Positions 61,700 through 64,000 of a stretch of 64,000 nt of DNA are shown piece by piece (position 1 is the first letter of the stretch; each line of letters begins with the position of its first letter). Where the stretch lies: contig NZ_CP108383.1 in NCBI RefSeq assembly GCF_035958815.1, positions 310,001 through 374,000 on the forward strand, given 5' to 3'. Made by a program: the position numbers and the translations under genes. The notes under the pieces are model-generated. The model was not told the origin of the DNA, made no database searches, and was given only the letters and a program-made list of their open reading frames with translations. Origin of the DNA: Nocardia sp. NBC_01327 (GTDB lineage: Bacteria; Actinomycetota; Actinomycetes; Mycobacteriales; Mycobacteriaceae).

Positions 61700-64000
61700 A
61701 TGCGAGTCGACGGACGGGATATCCCCGTCTCCGGCAGCCTGCTGCAGCCGCGGATCCGGCGGACCAGCGACATTCTGCGCGTCGTGCTGTCCGCGCTACT
61801 GACCGCTGTTGTCATTACCGGCTCGCTCATCACGCGGCCGCAGTGGGAGGCCCTGGAACGGTCGGTCTCCGACATCATCGGATTCCTGACGCCGGAACAG
61901 TCCAATCTGATCTATGTCGTGTACGGCATCGCGATTCTGGCGCTGCCGCAGGCCATTCTGGTCCGGTTGGTATGGGATCGCCAGTGGAAGCTGCTGGCGG
62001 GCTTCCTGTCCGCGGGTCTGATCGCCGTCCTGCTGTTCTCCATCACCGGCACCGGGTTCACCGCGCCGCGCTGGCATCTGTCCGAAGCGCAGCAGGTCAA
62101 TACGTTCCTCTCGCAGTTCCTGGACGATCCGCGCTGGATCGCCATGCTGGCGGCCGGGCTGACGGTCTCGAGTCCGTGGCTGCCGCCGACCTGGCGACGC
62201 TGGTGGTGGACGCTGCTGCTGGCCTTCGTGCCCATTCACCTGGTGGTCAGTCTCGTGGTGCCGGCACGGGCGCTGCTCGGCCTGGCGGTCGGCTGGCTGG
62301 TGGGTGCGGTCATCGTGCTGGTGGTCGGCACTCCGGCATTGGAGGTCCCGCTCGACGCGGCCGTTCGAGTGCTGGCGCAGCGCGGTTTCCGGGTGACGGC
62401 GTTCAAGGTCGTGCGCCCGGCCGGACGTGGTCCGCTGGTGCTGTCGGCCGCCTCCACCCAGGTCGAACCGGCCCCGCACGAATCCGATACCGCGGCGAGC
62501 GGCGGATCGAAAACCACGCCGGGCAGATCGAAACCCAAGGCGGGTGAAGCGGTTACCGCCTCGGCCGACCCACCGGCCGACGGTCCCGCGCAGACATTGA
62601 CGGTCGAGCTGTACGGGCAGAATCAGCGCAGCCGCAGCGCATTACGGCAGCTGCGCCGCTGGCTCACCATCCGCAGCAGCGAGTATCCGACCCTGTTCGC
62701 CTCCATGCGGCGCGCGGTCGAACACCGGGCGCTGATGGGCATCGCCATCGGCGATCTGGGGCTGGGCAGCAATAAGCCGCTCACGGTGGCGGCGCTGGAT
62801 CGCAAGTGGATGCTGTACGCGCACACCGTTCCTCGCGGCCGGCCCATGGTCGCCGAGGACGGCGAGCCCATGCTCACCAAGGTGTGGCAGGCGCTCGACA
62901 CCCTGCACCAGGCGCAGATCTCGCATGGCGATCTGCGGGCCGAGGATATTCGAATTGTCGAGGGGCAGGTGCGGTTCGGCGGTTTCATGGCCTCCGAATT
63001 CGGCGCCTATCAGGTGCGATTCGAATCCGATATCGCGCAGCTGCTGCTGTCCACCGCGGCGCTGTTCGGCACCGAGCCCGCCGTGCGCACCGCCCTCGCG
63101 GTCATGGGCACGCAGCCGGTGCTCAATGCCTCCCGGCGTTTGACCAAAACCGCGCTGCCGGAACAGGTTCGCAAGGCGGTGCCCGATGCGGGCGAGCTGA
63201 TGAAGACCACCCGCGAGGAGGTGGCCTCGCAGACCGGTCAGGACAAGATCGAGGCCGCGAAGATCACCCGGTTCTCGCGCAATCAGATCATTCAGCTGGT
63301 GCTGCTCATCGGCCTGGTCTACGTGGCCTACCCGTATATCAGCGCCTCGCCGACCTTCTTCTCCGAACTGCGCAATGCCAATTGGGCCTGGGCCGCACTG
63401 GGACTCACGGTATCCGCGCTGACCTACATCGGTGCGGCCATGGCGCTGTGGGCGTGCGCCTCCGAGGCGGTGAAGTTCAGCAAGCTGCTGCTCATGCAGA
63501 TCGCGAATACCTTTGCCGCGACCACCACCCCGGCGGGTGTGGGTGGTCTCGCGCTGAGTGTGCGGTTCCTGCAGAAGGGCGGGCTCGGTGCGGTGCGCGC
63601 CACCGCGGCGGTCGCGCTGCAGCAGACGGTGCAGGTCATCGTGCACCTGGTGCTGCTGGTGTTCTTCAGTGTGGCGGCGGGCGCTTCGACGAATCTGTCG
63701 CACTTCGTGCCGAGTGCGACGGTGCTGTATTTCGTGGCGGGCGCGCTGCTGGGTCTGCTCGGTGTGACCATGTTCGTGCCGACTGTGCGGCGCTGGATCC
63801 GGACCGAGGTGCGGCCGCAGCTCAAGGAGGTCGTCGCGCAGCTGGGCGATCTGGCCCGGCGCCCGGCGCGGCTGCTGATGATCGTGGGCGGTTCCGCGAC
63901 AACCACTCTCGGCGGGGCGCTGGCGCTGTGGGCCAGCATCGAAGCGTTCGGCGGCAGTACCGGATTCGTGACGGTCACCATTGTCACCATGATCGGTGGC
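61700..64000 (+). CDS. multidomain membrane protein with kinase-like segment (partial)
   Basis: The frame is open from ATG 61700 to the right edge, so at least 767 residues. Order: about seven N-terminal membrane segments (30-240), a soluble Pro/Ser/Thr linker, a segment with protein-kinase-like features (HTVPRGRPMVAEDG, LDTLHQAQISHGDLRAEDI resembling the HxDLxxxN loop), then further membrane segments of the lysylphosphatidylglycerol synthase TM (YbhN/UPF0104) type near the edge. The DFG-like Asp is replaced (VRFGGF), so kinase activity is doubtful. A complete gene needs the adjacent sequence. Confidence 0.75.
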   Translation, partial: MRVDGRDIPVSGSLLQPRIRRTSDILRVVLSALLTAVVITGSLITRPQWEALERSVSDIIGFLTPEQSNLIYVVYGIAILALPQAILVRLVWDRQWKLLAGFLSAGLIAVLLFSITGTGFTAPRWHLSEAQQVNTFLSQFLDDPRWIAMLAAGLTVSSPWLPPTWRRWWWTLLLAFVPIHLVVSLVVPARALLGLAVGWLVGAVIVLVVGTPALEVPLDAAVRVLAQRGFRVTAFKVVRPAGRGPLVLSAASTQVEPAPHESDTAASGGSKTTPGRSKPKAGEAVTASADPPADGPAQTLTVELYGQNQRSRSALRQLRRWLTIRSSEYPTLFASMRRAVEHRALMGIAIGDLGLGSNKPLTVAALDRKWMLYAHTVPRGRPMVAEDGEPMLTKVWQALDTLHQAQISHGDLRAEDIRIVEGQVRFGGFMASEFGAYQVRFESDIAQLLLSTAALFGTEPAVRTALAVMGTQPVLNASRRLTKTALPEQVRKAVPDAGELMKTTREEVASQTGQDKIEAAKITRFSRNQIIQLVLLIGLVYVAYPYISASPTFFSELRNANWAWAALGLTVSALTYIGAAMALWACASEAVKFSKLLLMQIANTFAATTTPAGVGGLALSVRFLQKGGLGAVRATAAVALQQTVQVIVHLVLLVFFSVAAGASTNLSHFVPSATVLYFVAGALLGLLGVTMFVPTVRRWIRTEVRPQLKEVVAQLGDLARRPARLLMIVGGSATTTLGGALALWASIEAFGGSTGFVTVTIVTMIGG

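Overview
The window is high-GC actinobacterial DNA with many GTG starts. It is most likely from Nocardia or a close mycolic-acid relative. Two things point there. A mycolyltransferase of the antigen 85 type lies at 46.0-47.1 kb. The order ino1 - padR - DUF5318 - ponA1 - GT87 membrane protein ... rpsF - ssb - rpsR - rplI - dnaB matches the Mycobacterium tuberculosis Rv0046c-Rv0058 region near the replication origin. Genus is inference; no rRNA or tRNA gene was seen.

Layout. 0-3.7 kb: a proline-rich membrane protein, menC (menaquinone), and a metallohydrolase/DUF2786 pair. 3.8-7.1 kb: a carbohydrate ABC importer (binding lipoprotein and two permeases, no ATPase). 7.2-15.8 kb: two paralogous class A penicillin-binding proteins (PBPs) flanking two effector-binding-domain genes, ino1 with its PadR repressor and a perfect dyad operator, and a DUF5318 gene. 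15.8-17.4 kb: a GT87 glycosyltransferase. 17.5-40.3 kb: a block that separates ponA1-GT87 from rpsF. It holds a double-TerD protein, a PTS-type dihydroxyacetone kinase (dhaKLM), a PEP mutase-like enzyme, a gene-poor accessory pocket (23.5-28.2 kb), a tellurium-resistance-type (Ter) island (28.2-36.0 kb), a DUF389 protein, a divergent EamA exporter/CGNR regulator pair and a second GT87 protein. 40.4-44.2 kb: rpsF-ssb-rpsR-rplI and dnaB, with a cluster of DnaA-box-like sequences before dnaB. 44.3-64 kb: a GlxA-type regulator and isochorismatase, mycolyltransferase, a PBP lipoprotein, a duplicated DUF6301/TY-Chap protein, a methyltransferase, several oxidoreductases, an HxlR/QorB-like divergent pair, two tandem LysR paralogs, a ThrE-type exporter, an SGNH hydrolase, and a large membrane protein cut by the window edge.

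The most coherent unusual system is the Ter island. A minus-strand operon encodes a helical protein, a CitE-like lyase, a phosphoribosyltransferase-TRSP protein fused in frame to a StiP-type phosphoribosyltransferase, and a HAD phosphatase. It diverges from terD and a TerC-like DUF475 membrane protein. Such sets have been proposed, by comparative genomics only, to make a nucleoside-like metabolite under stress. The usual ATP-grasp partner is not in the window. The accessory pocket holds the least explained material: an unrecognised 304-residue protein behind a leader with three strong hairpins, a nested inverted repeat, an XRE regulator with tandem 11-bp repeats in its promoter, and a resolvase-like protein lacking the usual catalytic motif.
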